64,000 nt of DNA from Burkholderia pseudomultivorans. GTDB lineage: Bacteria > Pseudomonadota > Gammaproteobacteria > Burkholderiales > Burkholderiaceae. Position numbers and translations under genes: made by a program. The stretch spans positions 434,001-498,000 of the forward strand of contig NZ_CP013377.1 in NCBI RefSeq assembly GCF_001718415.1, written 5' to 3'. The notes beneath the pieces were generated by a model. It was not told the DNA's origin, did no database searches, and was given only the letters and a program-made list of their open reading frames with translations. Below are positions 25,515 through 36,600 of the stretch, piece by piece. The number at the start of each line of letters is the position of its first letter. Position 1 is the first letter of the stretch.

Positions 25515-26651
25515 TCAGCCGAGGACGCGGCCGGCGAACAGGCGCTGCACCTGTTCGGTATGCGCGCGCACGTTGGGTTCGGCAAGCGCATCGACGCGAT
25601 GCAGGCAGCGGCGGGCGGCCGCCGCGTAGTCGTCGAGCCGCGCGTCGTGCGTCTGCGCGGCGGTCGCGATGGCGCGCGCCGCGTCGAAGATCTCGAAGTC
25701 CGGATAGTAGTAGCCGACGTCGCGCAGGAACGGCGAGTTGTGCACGAGCGGATAGTTGCCGTACAGCGCGTCGTACAGCAGGTAGTTGAGACCGTTTTCC
25801 CAATGGTGCGACACGACGATGTCGGTGTGATGCGCGGCCCACGCGACGAACGGCGCGCGCACGTCGGCCGTCGCCTTGCCGTCGCGCACCATCTCGAGCC
25901 CGAGCGCGAGATGCTTGAAGGCGACGTTTTCCTTCTTGTCGAACGTGTTGGTCATATATACGTGCTCGACGAGTTCCGGATGCTCGACGTAGCACGCGTT
26001 TGCGGCCAGCATCGGCACGATCGCGCTCTTGACGACGTTCAGGTTCGGCTCGAAGAACGCGATGCGTTTCGCGGGGCCGTGGTTCCGGTAGCCGAAGCGC
26101 GCCTTCAGTTCGGGATCGGCATCGAGGCTGCGTTCGATGAAATACGGCGACCAGATGTGCGGCAGCTCGATCACCGGCGCGCGATAGACGGCCTGGAAGT
26201 AAGCCGCGCACGTATGCATGTGCTGCGGATTGGTCCAGATCGCGTCGAACTGCACGCGGTTCGGGTTCGGGCGCCAGTTGTTCTTCTCGAAGTTGATCGT
26301 TTCGACCGCGATCACGTAGTCGTTGCCGAAGCGGTACGACACGCACTTGCCGCCGTGCCGGCGCACGGCGTCCGCGTGCGTCTGGTCGATGAACGCGTTC
26401 ATCTCGATCAGCAGGTCGGTCTGATGAACGACCGCGGACAGCGGGCGCAGCGCGTCGCGGAACGCGTCCATCATCAGCGCCTGCGGATACTCGGCAATGC
26501 CGTCGTCGTGCGCGAGCCAGACTTCACCGATCAGCGGCGACTGCTTCAGCAGCATGTACAGGTACACGCAGTGCTGATTCGCGCCGTTGTACCAGATCGA
26601 CTGCGTCGCGTCGCGCTGCACGTTCATCGTAATCGCGACATTGATTTTCAT
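25515..26651 (-). CDS. DUF2827 family glycosyltransferase-like protein (copy 2)
   Basis: This encodes 378 cytoplasmic residues. DUF2827 blocks are 'QSIWYNGANQHCVYLYMLL', 'TDLLIEMNAFID', 'ELPHIWSPYFIERSL', 'FFEPNLNVVKSAIVPML', 'DIVVSHHWENGLNYLLYDALYGNYPLVHNSPFLRDVGYYYPD'. The final block is nearly identical in copies 3 and 4 and looks like a nucleotide-sugar-site loop. It lies 22 bp upstream of the FkbM fusion gene in the same direction, so the two are probably one transcript, and 19 bp downstream of the DUF4019 gene. No biochemical function is known to me for the family. Confidence 0.88.
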   Translation of the reverse strand: MKINVAITMNVQRDATQSIWYNGANQHCVYLYMLLKQSPLIGEVWLAHDDGIAEYPQALMMDAFRDALRPLSAVVHQTDLLIEMNAFIDQTHADAVRRHGGKCVSYRFGNDYVIAVETINFEKNNWRPNPNRVQFDAIWTNPQHMHTCAAYFQAVYRAPVIELPHIWSPYFIERSLDADPELKARFGYRNHGPAKRIAFFEPNLNVVKSAIVPMLAANACYVEHPELVEHVYMTNTFDKKENVAFKHLALGLEMVRDGKATADVRAPFVAWAAHHTDIVVSHHWENGLNYLLYDALYGNYPLVHNSPFLRDVGYYYPDFEIFDAARAIATAAQTHDARLDDYAAAARRCLHRVDALAEPNVRAHTEQVQRLFAGRVLG

Positions 26652-26670
26652 GGCGGCTCCCGCGCGACGC

Positions 26671-27141
26671 TCACTGCGGCGTGTAGTTCTGCGCCTGCCG
26701 CGGCACGTAGCCGGTCAGGCGCCAGTGTCCGTCGTCCTCGAGGCGGAAGCTCAGCTTCTCGTACATCGTCGTGCCGGTGGTCAGCGTGGTCGCGTAGTCG
26801 ATGTTCGCGTAGAGCCCGTCGGGCGTCGACGGCACTCCCGCGTAGCGGATCCGCGTGATTTGCGCCCACCCGCGATGTCGCACGAGGCCGACCGTCTGCC
26901 GCGCGCGTCGCATGTCGGTGACGAACTGGGGCTGCGCGATCCGGGTCTTGACGAAGCTGGCGGAATCGATCCACAGATCGTCGAACTGGCCGTTGTCGAG
27001 CCGTTTGAACACGGTATCGGCGTCCTGCAGCAGTTCGTCCGCGGACTCGCCGCCGGACTGTGCATGGGCGCCGAAGGCGATCGAGGCGGCGGCGCAGGCG
27101 ATCAGCCATTTCGCGCGAGTGACGGAGGAGCGTGCGGTCAT
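26671..27141 (-). CDS. Exported DUF4019-type protein
   Basis: This encodes 156 residues from ATG 27141 with a signal peptide ('AKWLIACAAASIAFGAHAQ', cleavage near residue 29). The mature domain follows the DUF4019 pattern: a helix with 'FKRLDNGQFDDLWIDSASFVK', 'W.QI.RIRYAGVPSTPDGLYANIDYATTL' and a closing 'GHWRLTGYVPR'. The fold is cystatin/NTF2-like and the role unknown. It sits between two DUF2827 genes in a tight leftward run, making it the only predicted periplasmic component in the glycosyltransferase block. Confidence 0.8.
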   Translation of the reverse strand: MTARSSVTRAKWLIACAAASIAFGAHAQSGGESADELLQDADTVFKRLDNGQFDDLWIDSASFVKTRIAQPQFVTDMRRARQTVGLVRHRGWAQITRIRYAGVPSTPDGLYANIDYATTLTTGTTMYEKLSFRLEDDGHWRLTGYVPRQAQNYTPQ

Positions 27142-27169
27142 GACGGTGTCCGGGGAGATAGGCGGCGCA

Positions 27170-28324
27170 TCACGCGTCGCGATGAAGGGCCGCGATCGCA
27201 TCCGTATACGCGGCGACGTTGTCGGGGTTGTAGATGCTGACCGAATCGAGCACGTGCTTCGACTGCTCGCGGTACGCATCGAGGTTCGCGTCGTGTTCGG
27301 CGAAGGCCTGCAGCAGCGCACGGCCGCCGGCCTGGCAGTCGAAGTCGGGATAGTAATACCCGGCCTTGCCGAGGAACGGCGAGTTGTGGATCAGCGGATA
27401 GTCGCCGTACAGCAGTTCGTAGTACAGGTAGTTCTGCGCGTTCTCCCACGTATGCGACACGACTGCGTCGCCATACGCGGCCATGAACTCGTACACCGCG
27501 TAGCGGCTTTCGAACGTCGTGATCCCGTGGTCGACGATGTCGAGGCTCTTCGCGAAATGGACGAAGGTCGTGTGGTTCTTCAGGTGCGTCGTATTGCACA
27601 CGCGCACGATCTCGACGAAGTCGGGCCGCGCGCGATACGCTTCCTCGGTCACGAGCATCGGGATGATGCTCGTCTTCACCATGCAGATGTTCGGCTCGAA
27701 CATCGTCACGCGCCAGCGCGGCTTGCCGGGCTGATAGCCGTACGACAAGCCGCCGCCGAGCGACGCGCGCGCCTTGTCGAACAGCAGCGGATGCCAGATG
27801 TGCGGGACGATCGTGACGGGCGCGCGCAGGCCCGTCTGGTAATAGTGCAGGCACGAGCGCTCGAACTCGGGAATCGTCCACACGGCATCGTACGGCGCGC
27901 CGGAGAACAGGAAGCCCGACGGCTTGTTGAACATCGCGCGCTCGATGTCGATCACGTAGTCGTTGCCGACCCGCATCGTGACGACCTTGCCGCCGCGTTC
28001 GCGGAACGCGCGCAGATAATCCGCGCCGAACTGCGCGCTCATCTCGATCAGCACGTCGCAGCGCTGCATCGCTTCGTCCATCGACAGCAGCGGCACGTTC
28101 CATTCGCCGAGCATCATCTGCGGATCGGCGACCTGTTCGCCGCCGTTCACCATCACCGCTTCCGCGACGAGCGGCGACTGGCGCAGCAGCAGGATCAGCA
28201 GCAGGCAGTTCTGGAAGATGCCGTTTTCCCACAGCGACTGGCCGGCGCCGCGCACGAACAGCGACACGCCGACGACGAGGCGCTTGCCGTCGCCGGGCGC
28301 GTGACGGGCATTGGAGTCCGACAT
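27170..28324 (-). CDS. DUF2827 family glycosyltransferase-like protein (copy 3)
   Basis: This encodes 384 residues from 'MSDSNARH', with CCGGAG upstream; the frame continues back over copy 4 but that is its shadow. Family blocks are 'QSLWENGIFQNCLLLILLL', 'CDVLIEMSAQFG', 'IVPHIWHPLLFDKA', 'FEPNICMVKTSIIPML', 'AVVSHTWENAQNYLYYELLYGDYPLIHNSPFLGKAGYYYPD'. It is closest to copy 4, sharing 'YQPG..RWR' and 'YRARPD', so these two probably arose by local duplication. The intergenic distance to copy 4 is 14 bp and to the DUF4019 gene 28 bp, consistent with an operon. Confidence 0.88.
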   Translation of the reverse strand: MSDSNARHAPGDGKRLVVGVSLFVRGAGQSLWENGIFQNCLLLILLLRQSPLVAEAVMVNGGEQVADPQMMLGEWNVPLLSMDEAMQRCDVLIEMSAQFGADYLRAFRERGGKVVTMRVGNDYVIDIERAMFNKPSGFLFSGAPYDAVWTIPEFERSCLHYYQTGLRAPVTIVPHIWHPLLFDKARASLGGGLSYGYQPGKPRWRVTMFEPNICMVKTSIIPMLVTEEAYRARPDFVEIVRVCNTTHLKNHTTFVHFAKSLDIVDHGITTFESRYAVYEFMAAYGDAVVSHTWENAQNYLYYELLYGDYPLIHNSPFLGKAGYYYPDFDCQAGGRALLQAFAEHDANLDAYREQSKHVLDSVSIYNPDNVAAYTDAIAALHRDA

Positions 28325-28338
28325 GCGTATGCTCCGGT

Positions 28339-29484
28339 TCAGGCGACCAGACGCGAGACGAACGCGTCGAGGTTCGCGGGGTTGTCGATCGATACCGACT
28401 TCAGCAGCCGGTCGGTTTTCGTGCGGTAGTCGTCGGCGCGCTCGTCGTGATGCAGCCACGCGTCGAGCAGCGCACGGCCGCCCGCCTGCGAGTCGAAGTC
28501 CGGATAGTAGTAGCCGGCGTCGCCGAGCAGCGTCGAGTTGTGGAACAGTGGATAGCCGCCGTAGAGCACGTCGTAGTACAGATAGTTCTGCCCGTTCTCC
28601 CAGTGATGGGACACGACGGCGTCCGCGTGGCGAGCCATGAAGCCGGGCAGGTCGAGGCGCGGCTCGAAGGTCGCCTTGTGGTGGCGCACGAGGTCGAGGC
28701 TGTTCGCGAAATGCACGAAGGTCGAATGCGTCTTCATGTGCATCGCGTTGACGACGAACAGGTGCTGGACCGCGTCGGGCCGCGCGCGATAGAACTCGTC
28801 GCAGGCGAGCATCGGGTAATGGCAGGTCTTCACGACCGAGATGTTCGGTTCGAGCGTCGCGAGCCGCCACGGACGGCGGCCGGGCTGGTAGCCGAACGTC
28901 GCGCCTTCGGCGGCGAGCGTGGCGAGGCGACGCTCGAGGAAGTAGGGCGACCAGATGTGCGGCATCAGGTGTACCGGCGCGCGCAGCAGCGTGCGCAGCA
29001 TCGGCGCGGCGGTCTTGTCGTACTGCGGCAGCAGCCAGACTTCGTCGAACGGCGCGCCGTTGATGATGTGCCCGGACGGCTTGTCGAAGATCGGCGTTTC
29101 GCACAGGCCCGCGTATGTGTGGCCGCAGAAGAATGCGACGCGCTTCTTGCCGAGCGCCTTCATGTGCTTGAGCCAGTCGACCGGCAGCTGCGCGCCCATT
29201 TCAATCACGACGTCGAGTTCGTGCGTGACGTCGGCCGGTTTCACGAGCGGCACGTCGAGGCCGTCGAGGTCGAGGCCGGCCGGCAGCGCCTGCGCGTCGC
29301 CGCCGTTCAGGAAATACACGGGACCGACGCGCTCCGAACGCTTCAGCATCATCGCGAGGAACGCGATGTTCTGGTGAATGCCGTTTTCCCAGATCGCCTG
29401 GCCGTCGCGCGCAAACAGCGAGATGCCGACGGCTGGCCGTTGTCTGCGGGTGCCGCCCGAGGCGGTTTCATTGATGTCCGTCAC
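28339..29484 (-). CDS. DUF2827 family glycosyltransferase-like protein (copy 4)
   Basis: This encodes 381 residues and is the first gene of the leftward block copy 4 - copy 3 - DUF4019 - copy 2 - FkbM fusion. Family blocks are 'QAIWENGIHQNIAFLAMML', 'LDVVIEMGAQLP', 'LMPHIWSPYFLERRL', 'LEPNISVVKTCHYPML', 'AVVSHHWENGQNYLYYDVLYGGYPLFHNSTLLGDAGYYYPD'. Different N-terminal halves among the copies, against conserved C-terminal halves, would fit related enzymes using similar donors on different acceptors. The 328-bp gap upstream (29485-29812) contains no gene and probably holds the block promoter. Confidence 0.88.
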   Translation of the reverse strand: MTDINETASGGTRRQRPAVGISLFARDGQAIWENGIHQNIAFLAMMLKRSERVGPVYFLNGGDAQALPAGLDLDGLDVPLVKPADVTHELDVVIEMGAQLPVDWLKHMKALGKKRVAFFCGHTYAGLCETPIFDKPSGHIINGAPFDEVWLLPQYDKTAAPMLRTLLRAPVHLMPHIWSPYFLERRLATLAAEGATFGYQPGRRPWRLATLEPNISVVKTCHYPMLACDEFYRARPDAVQHLFVVNAMHMKTHSTFVHFANSLDLVRHHKATFEPRLDLPGFMARHADAVVSHHWENGQNYLYYDVLYGGYPLFHNSTLLGDAGYYYPDFDSQAGGRALLDAWLHHDERADDYRTKTDRLLKSVSIDNPANLDAFVSRLVA

Positions 29485-29812
29485 CGGCTGTGTTCCTCTG
29501 CGGCGTCGTGCGTTCGGCCGTGGCGTCGGGCGCCCGGCACGGAATCGTCGCGCCGTGGATTGTCATGGTCGCGCAGGCGCGGGCGCGCTCCGGCACACGG
29601 AGCGCGGCGCGCGAGTCGCGGCGTCGACGGCCGCCTTGTGCAGCGCACCGCCGGGCCGGCCGTTCGCGGCGCCCGGACAGGCCGCCCGGCGGCTGTCTGC
29701 GGCGATTGTGGCACGGAAATCGCCGGTTTGTGGAGGCGCATGACCAACTTTGACACTGCTGCCGGCGAGCGGACTGGAGGTCGGCGAAGCCGTGTGGCGG
29801 CCCGTGTACGGC

Positions 29813-30481
29813 TCAGCGCTGCAGCGAGATTTCGACGCGACGGTTGCTGGCGCGGCCTTCGGCCGTCGCGTTGGAGGCGACCGGATCGGCGCTGCCGCGG
29901 CCCGTGACCGTCAGCGCCTGCGTTTTCAGCCCGTGGCGCGTCAGGTAGGCCGCGACGGTTTCCGCGCGGCGCTTCGACAGAGCGAGGTTGGACGCGTCGC
30001 TGCCCACCGAATCCGTATAGCCCGTAATCGTTACCTGCGTGTACGTGCGGTCCTCGCGTTCGCTCAGCAGCTTGTCGAGCGATGTGCGTGCGGCCGGCGT
30101 CAGCGTGGACAGGCCGGTCGCAAACAGCGCGTCGCCGGCGAGATTCACGTGCTCGACGGCGGCGGGCGCCGGCGCGGGCGTTGCCGCCGGCGCGGGTTCG
30201 GCCGGCGCCGCGCCGCACTGGAACACGAGCGAGGCTGGATCCGAGCCGTCGCGCAGCGCGCGCGCCGCGTCGACGGTGCGCACGGGCTGGTCGCCGCAGA
30301 TCTTGCGCGCGGCTTTCATGCAGGTCTGCGGGCCCGACAGCAGGCCGTGGCAGTCCACCTGGAAGGTGCGCACGCCGTCGCGCGGCTGCAGTTCGGACGC
30401 GCTGTAGGTCGGACCGGATGCGGTCGAACAGGCGGCGAGGGCCGTTGCGGCAAGGGCGAGCGCAAGAGCGAGTTTATTCAC
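29813..30481 (-). CDS. OmpA-family lipoprotein
   Basis: This encodes 222 residues. The N-terminus is a lipoprotein signal ('MNKLALALALAATALAACS', lipobox LAAC with Cys at about residue 18). A central region has several cysteines ('VDCHGLLSGPQTCMKAARKICG') and a Pro/Ala linker, followed by a C-terminal OmpA peptidoglycan-binding domain ('ALFATGLSTLTPAARTSLDKLL', 'ITGYTDSVGSDASNLALSKRRAETVAAYL', 'ASNRRVEISLQR'). It begins 120 bp downstream of the giant autotransporter stop in the same direction. Small OmpA-like partners such as TpgA of Acinetobacter anchor trimeric autotransporters to peptidoglycan, so a similar role is likely here. Confidence 0.9.
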   Translation of the reverse strand: MNKLALALALAATALAACSTASGPTYSASELQPRDGVRTFQVDCHGLLSGPQTCMKAARKICGDQPVRTVDAARALRDGSDPASLVFQCGAAPAEPAPAATPAPAPAAVEHVNLAGDALFATGLSTLTPAARTSLDKLLSEREDRTYTQVTITGYTDSVGSDASNLALSKRRAETVAAYLTRHGLKTQALTVTGRGSADPVASNATAEGRASNRRVEISLQR

Positions 30482-30509
30482 GATGACATCCTCAAAACTG
30501 GATTGACGG

Positions 30510-30538
30510 GAGCCCGCCGCAGCGCGTGCGGCGGGCTC
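30510..30538 (-). terminator. Strong hairpin between adhesin and OmpA genes
   Basis: GAGCCCGCCGC and GCGGCGGGCTC form a perfect 11-bp stem with a 7-nt loop in the 120-bp gap. There is no U-tract on the minus strand, so it may attenuate or stabilise message between the two genes rather than end it. Confidence 0.45.
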
Positions 30539-30601
30539 GGCCGGCCGTCGGTGCCGCCGCGGCCGGCCTGCGGGAACCGGCCGGCCTGGCGGCGCGACGC
30601 G

Positions 30602-33600
30602 TTACTTCCACTGGTACAGCATGCCCGCGCCGATCACCTTCTGGTTGCCGCTGAAGCCGCCGTTGATCGACGCCTTCAGGTTTTCGGTGATGCGCGCCTG
30701 CATGTTGACCGCCATCGCCTTCTGGCCGAGGAACGTCGAGGTGCCGATCCCCATCCCGAAGTTGGCGTCGCGATCGAGCTGCGGGATCGACGCCATCGCG
30801 CCGACGGCCGCGATACCCTGCTTCGCCATCTGGTCGGTCTGCTGCAGTTGCGAACCCAGCGTGTTGATCTGCGTCTGCTGGCCCGACAGCGCCGTCGACA
30901 GCGTCGTCTGCACCGCCGTCAGCTGGTTCACGTTGACCGCGTCGGTGCCTTGCGTACCCGGCGCGACGTTCGTGATCTGGCGCTGCTGCGTGTCGCTGCC
31001 GACCGACACCACGTTCGAGCGGCCGCCGTCCGTCGAATTCGCGCCGATCGCGACCGAGTTCGAGCCGGCGGTGACGGTCGGCCTGTCGGAGCCGGTGCCG
31101 TTCATGTCGGCCGCGATGCCGGAACTGTTCGCCGTACGCGTCGTGTTGTTGTTGATCGTCGTCGACAGCTGGGTCAGCGTGTTGGTGATGTTGGTCACGC
31201 CGGTCGACAGCGACGCCACGTTGCTGTTCGTCGTGCTCAGCCCCGTCGACAGCGAGCCGATGCCGGTCGAGGTCGACGTGGACAGCGACGTGAGGTTGCT
31301 GTTGGTCGAGCTGATGGTCGTCGACAGCGAGTTGATTGCGGTCGAGGTCGACGTGGACAGCGACGACACGGTGCTGTTGGTTGCGCTGAGGCCCGTGGAC
31401 AGCGAGCCGATGCCGGTCGACAGCGACGAGATGTTCGACGCGGTCGAGGTCGACAGGCTGTTGAGCGCCTGGTTCGTCGCGTTGAGCTGGCTGCCGTTGA
31501 TCGCGTCCGTGCTGGTGGCCGAGATCTGGCCGGCTGCGACGTTCGTGATCTGGCGTTCCGCGCCCGGCGCGCCGACGCTGACGACGCTGGTCGGCGTGCT
31601 GCCGGCGAAGAAGTACGTGACGCCGCCGATCGTGGCGCTCGACGTCGGATTCGCGTTGCCGGTGACCGAGTTCGTGCCGAGCGCGACGTCGTTCACGTTC
31701 TTCGCGACCGCGTTCGCACCGAACGCGAGCGAGCCGGCCGCGGCGGCCGTCGACGTGTTGCCGAGGGCGAGCGAGCCGTCGCCGGTGGCCGTGTTCGCGT
31801 TGCCGATCGCGATCGCGCCGGTGCCGGTTGCCGTGTTGTTGGCACCGAGGGCGACCGCGCCGGTGCCCGTTGCGACGTTCGGATCGCCGATCGCGACCGC
31901 ACCGTCGCCGCTCGCGGTGTTCGCCGAGCCGATCGACACGGCCTTGCCGCCGGTGGCTGACGCGTTCTGGCCGATCGCGACTGCGCCGTTCGACGACGCG
32001 CTGGCGCCGTCGCCGACCGCGACGCTGCTCGCGCCCGACGCGCTGGCGTTGGTGCCTGCCGCGATCGCGTTCACGCCCGTTGCGCCGTTGTTGTCGTAGT
32101 TGCCCTGCTGCGTGCCGTTGTCGTTGACGCTGTAGTAGTGCGTCTTCGCGGCCTGGATCGCGGTCGACGTCGACGTGGACAGCGACGTGATCGAGCTGTT
32201 GGCCGTGCTCAGGCCGGTGGACAGCGAGCCGATGCCGGTCGAGGTCGAGGTGGACAGCGACAGCATCGAGCTGTTGGTCGTGCTCAGGCCGGTGGACAGC
32301 GAGTTGATGCCGGTCGAGGTCGAGGTGGACAGCGATGCGACCGTACTGTTGGTCGAACTGAGGCCGGTGGACAGCGAGCTGATGCCGGTCGAGGTCGAGG
32401 TGGACAGCGACGCGACGGTGCTGTTGGTCGAGCTCAGGCCGGTGGACAGCGAGCTGATGCCGGTCGAGGTCGAGGTGGACAGCGACGCGATCGAGCTGGT
32501 GGCCGAGCTGAGGCCGGTCGACAACGAGTTGATGCCGGTCGAGGTCGAGGTCGAGAGCGAGCTGATCGAGCTGGTCGCGGAGGACAGACCGGTCGAGGTC
32601 GAGGTCGACAGGGACGCGACGGTGCTGTCGGTCGAGCTCAGGCCGGTGGACAGCGAGCTGATACCGGTCGAGGTCGAGGTGGACAGCGAGCCGATGGAGC
32701 TCGTTGCGGACGACAGGCCGGTCGACGTGGAGGTCGACAGCGAAGCTACCGTGCTGTCGGTCGAGCTCAAGCCGGTGGACAGCGAGCTGATACCGGTCGA
32801 AGTCGAGGTGGACAGCGAGGATACCGTGCTGTTGGTCGAGCTCAGACCGGTGGAGAGCGAGCTGATACCGGTCGAAGTCGACGTGGACAGAGACGTGATC
32901 GAGCTGGTCGCCGAGGACAGGCCGGTCGACGTGGAGGTCGACAGGGAAGCGACGGTGCTGTCGGTTGAGCTGAGACCCGTGGACAGCGAGCTGATACCGG
33001 TCGAAGTCGACGTGGACAGCGAGGTGATCGAGCTGGTCGCAGAGGACAGGCCGGTCGACGTGGAGGTCGACAGGGAAGCGACGGTGCTGTTGGTCGAGCT
33101 CAGGCCAGTGGACAACGAGCTGATACCGGTCGAAGTCGACGTCGAGAGCGACGTGATCGAGCTGTTAGCCGATGACAGGCCGGTCGACGTGGAGGTCGAC
33201 AGGGAAGCGACGGTGCTGTCGGTCGAGCTGAGGCCCGTGGACAGCGAGCTGATGCCGGTCGAGGTCGACGTCGAGAGCGACGTGATCGAGCTGTTAGCCG
33301 ACGACAAGCCGGTCGACGTGGAAGTCGACAGAGAAGCCACCGTGCTGTCGGTCGAGCTGAGGCCCGTGGACAGCGAGCTGATGCCGGTCGAGGTCGACGT
33401 CGAGAGCGACGTGATCGAGCTGTTAGCCGACGACAGGCCGGTCGACGTGGAGGTCGACAGCGAAGCGACCGTGCTGTCGGTCGAGCTCAGGCCGGTCGAG
33501 AGCGAGCTGATACCCGTCGAAGTCGACGTGGACAGCGACGTGATCGAGCTGTTAGCCGATGACAGGCCCGTCGACGTGGAGGTCGACAGGGAAGCGACGG

Positions 33601-36600
33601 TGCTGTCGGTCGAGCTGAGGCCGGTGGACAGCGAGCTAATACCGGTCGAAGTCGACGTCGACAGAGACGTGATCGAGCTGTTAGCCGACGACAAGCCGGT
33701 CGACGTGGAAGTCGACAGCGAAGCCACCGTGCTGTCGGTCGAGCTGAGGCCCGTGGACAACGAGCTGATACCGGTCGAAGTCGACGTCGACAGCGACGTG
33801 ATCGAGCTGTTAGCCGACGACAGGCCGGTCGACGTGGAGGTCGACAGCGAAGCCACCGTGCTGTCGGTCGAGCTCAGGCCGGTGGACAGCGAACTGATAC
33901 CGGTCGAAGTCGACGTCGACAGAGACGTGATCGAGCTGTTAGCCGAGGACAGGCCGGTCGACGTGGAGGTCGACAACGAAGCGACCGTGCTATCGGTCGA
34001 GCTCAGGCCCGTGGACAGCGAACCGATACCGGTCGAAGTCGATGTGGACAGTGACGCGATCGAGCTATTAGCCGACGACAGACCCGTCGATGTGGAGGTC
34101 GACAGCGAAGTGACGGTGCTATTTGTCGAGCTGAGGCCGGTGGACAGCGAACTGATGCCGGTCGAAGTCGACGTGGACAGCGACGCGATCGAGCTGTTAG
34201 CCGAGGACAGACCCGTCGACGTAGAGGTCGACAGCGAAGTCACGGTGCTGTTGGTCGAGCTGAGACCCGTGGACAGCGAACTGATACCCGTCGAAGTCGA
34301 CGTGGACAGCGACGCGATCGAACTATTAGCCGACGACAGCCCCGTCGACGTAGAAGTCGACAGCGAAGTCACGGTGCTGTTGGTCGAGCTGAGACCCGTG
34401 GACAACGAGCTGATACCGGTCGAGGTCGACGTGGACAGCGAAGCCACGGTGCTATTGGTCGAGCTGAGTCCGGTCGAAAGCGATGCGATCTCGCCGCTGG
34501 ACGACGACACGGTCGTCGACAGCGAGTCCAGCGTCGAATTGGTTGCGAAGAGCTGCGAACCGTTGATCGCGTCGGTGCTGTCGGCGGTGATTCGCCCGGC
34601 CGCGACGTTCGTGACCTGGCGCTCGCCGCCTTGGCTGCCGACGCTGACCACGCTGGTCGGATTGCCGCCAGCGAACGTGTGGGTCGTGCCGCCGACGGTA
34701 CCGGTCGGCGTCGGGTTCGGTGCCGACGTGACTGAACCGCTGCCGAGCGCGACGTCGCCGGCGTTGTTGGCGGCGGCGTTCCGGCCGATCGCGACCGCGC
34801 CGTTTGCCTTCGCGTTCGCGCTGTCGCCGACCGCGACGCTGCTCGTGCCTGCCGCGCTTGCCGCCACGCCAGCGGCCAGCGAATTGACGCCGACTGCGCC
34901 CTTGTTGTCGTAGTTGGCCTGTTGCGTGCCACCGTCGTTGACGCTGTAGTAATGCGTCTTTGCGGCTTCGATTGCCGTCGAGGTCGAAGTGGACAGCGAC
35001 GTGATCGAGCTGTTGGCCGTGCTCAGGCCGGTGGACAGCGAGCCGATGCCGGTCGAAGTCGAGGTGGACAGCGACAGCACCGTGCTGTTGGTCGAGCTCA
35101 GCCCCGTCGACAGCGAACCGATCGAGCTATTGGCCGACGAGAGCCCCGTCGAAGTGGACGACGAAAGCGAAGCGACGTTGCTGTTGGTCGAGCTGAGGCC
35201 GGTGGACAGCGAGCTGATACCGGTCGAGGTCGAGGTGGACAGCGACAGCACCGAGCTGTTGGTCGAGCTCAGCCCCGTCGACAACGAACCGATCGAGCTG
35301 TTCGCCGACGACAGACCCGTCGACGTGGAAGTCGACAGCGAGGTGACAGTGCTATTAGTCGAGCTGAGGCCGGTGGACAGCGAGCTGATACCGGTCGAGG
35401 CCGACGTGGACAGCGACAGCACCGAGCTATTGGTCGAGCTGAGCCCCGTCGACAGCGAACCGATCGAGCTGTTCGCCGACGACAGACCCGTCGAGGTCGA
35501 CGACGAAAGCGAAGCGACGTTGCTGTTGGTGGAGCTGAGGCCGGTGGACAGCGAGCTGATGCCGGTCGAGGCCGACGTGGACAGCGACAGCACCGAGCTG
35601 TTGGTCGAACTCAGGCCCGTCGACAGCGAACCGATCGAGCTATTGGCCGACGAAAGGCCCGTCGAAGTCGACGACGAAAGCGAGGCGACGTTGCTGTTGG
35701 TGGAACTGAGGCCGGTGGACAGCGAACTGATACCGGTCGAAGTCGACGTGGACAGCGACAGCACCGTGCTATTGGTCGAGCTGAGCCCCGTCGACAGCGA
35801 ACCGATCGAGCTATTGGCCGACGAAAGGCCCGTCGAAGTCGACGACGAAAGCGAGGCGACGTTGCTGTTGGTGGAACTGAGGCCGGTGGACAGCGAACTG
35901 ATACCGGTCGAAGTCGACGTGGACAGCGACAGCACCGTGCTATTGGTCGAGCTGAGCCCCGTCGACAGCGAACCGATCGAGCTATTGGCCGACGAGAGTC
36001 CCGTCGAAGTGGACGACGAAAGCGAAGCGACATTGCTGTTGGTGGAACTGAGGCCAGTCGACAGCGAGCTGATACCGGTCGAGGTCGAGGTGGACAGCGA
36101 CAGCACCGAGCTGTTGGTCGAGCTCAGGCCCGTCGACAGCGAACCGATCGAGCTATTCGCCGACGAGAGCCCGGTCGAGGTCGACGACGAAAGCGAAGCG
36201 ACGTTGCTGTTGGTGGAACTGAGGCCGGTCGACAGCGAGCTGATACCGGTGGAGGTCGACGTGGACAGCGACAGCACCGTGCTATTGGTCGAACTCAGGC
36301 CGGTCGAGAGCGACCCAATCGAGCTATTGGCCGACGAGAGCCCCGTCGAGGTCGACGACGAAAGCGAAGCGACGTTGCTGTTGGTGGAGCTCAGTCCGGT
36401 AGACAGCGAGCTGATGCCGGTGGAGGTCGAGGTCGACAGCGACAGCACCGTGCTATTGGTCGAACTCAGGCCGGTCGAGAGCGAACCGATCGAGCTATTC
36501 GCTGACGAAAGTCCCGTCGAAGTCGACGACGACAGCGATGCGACGTTGCTGTTGGTGGAACTGAGGCCGGTGGACAGCGAACTGATACCGGTCGAAGTCG

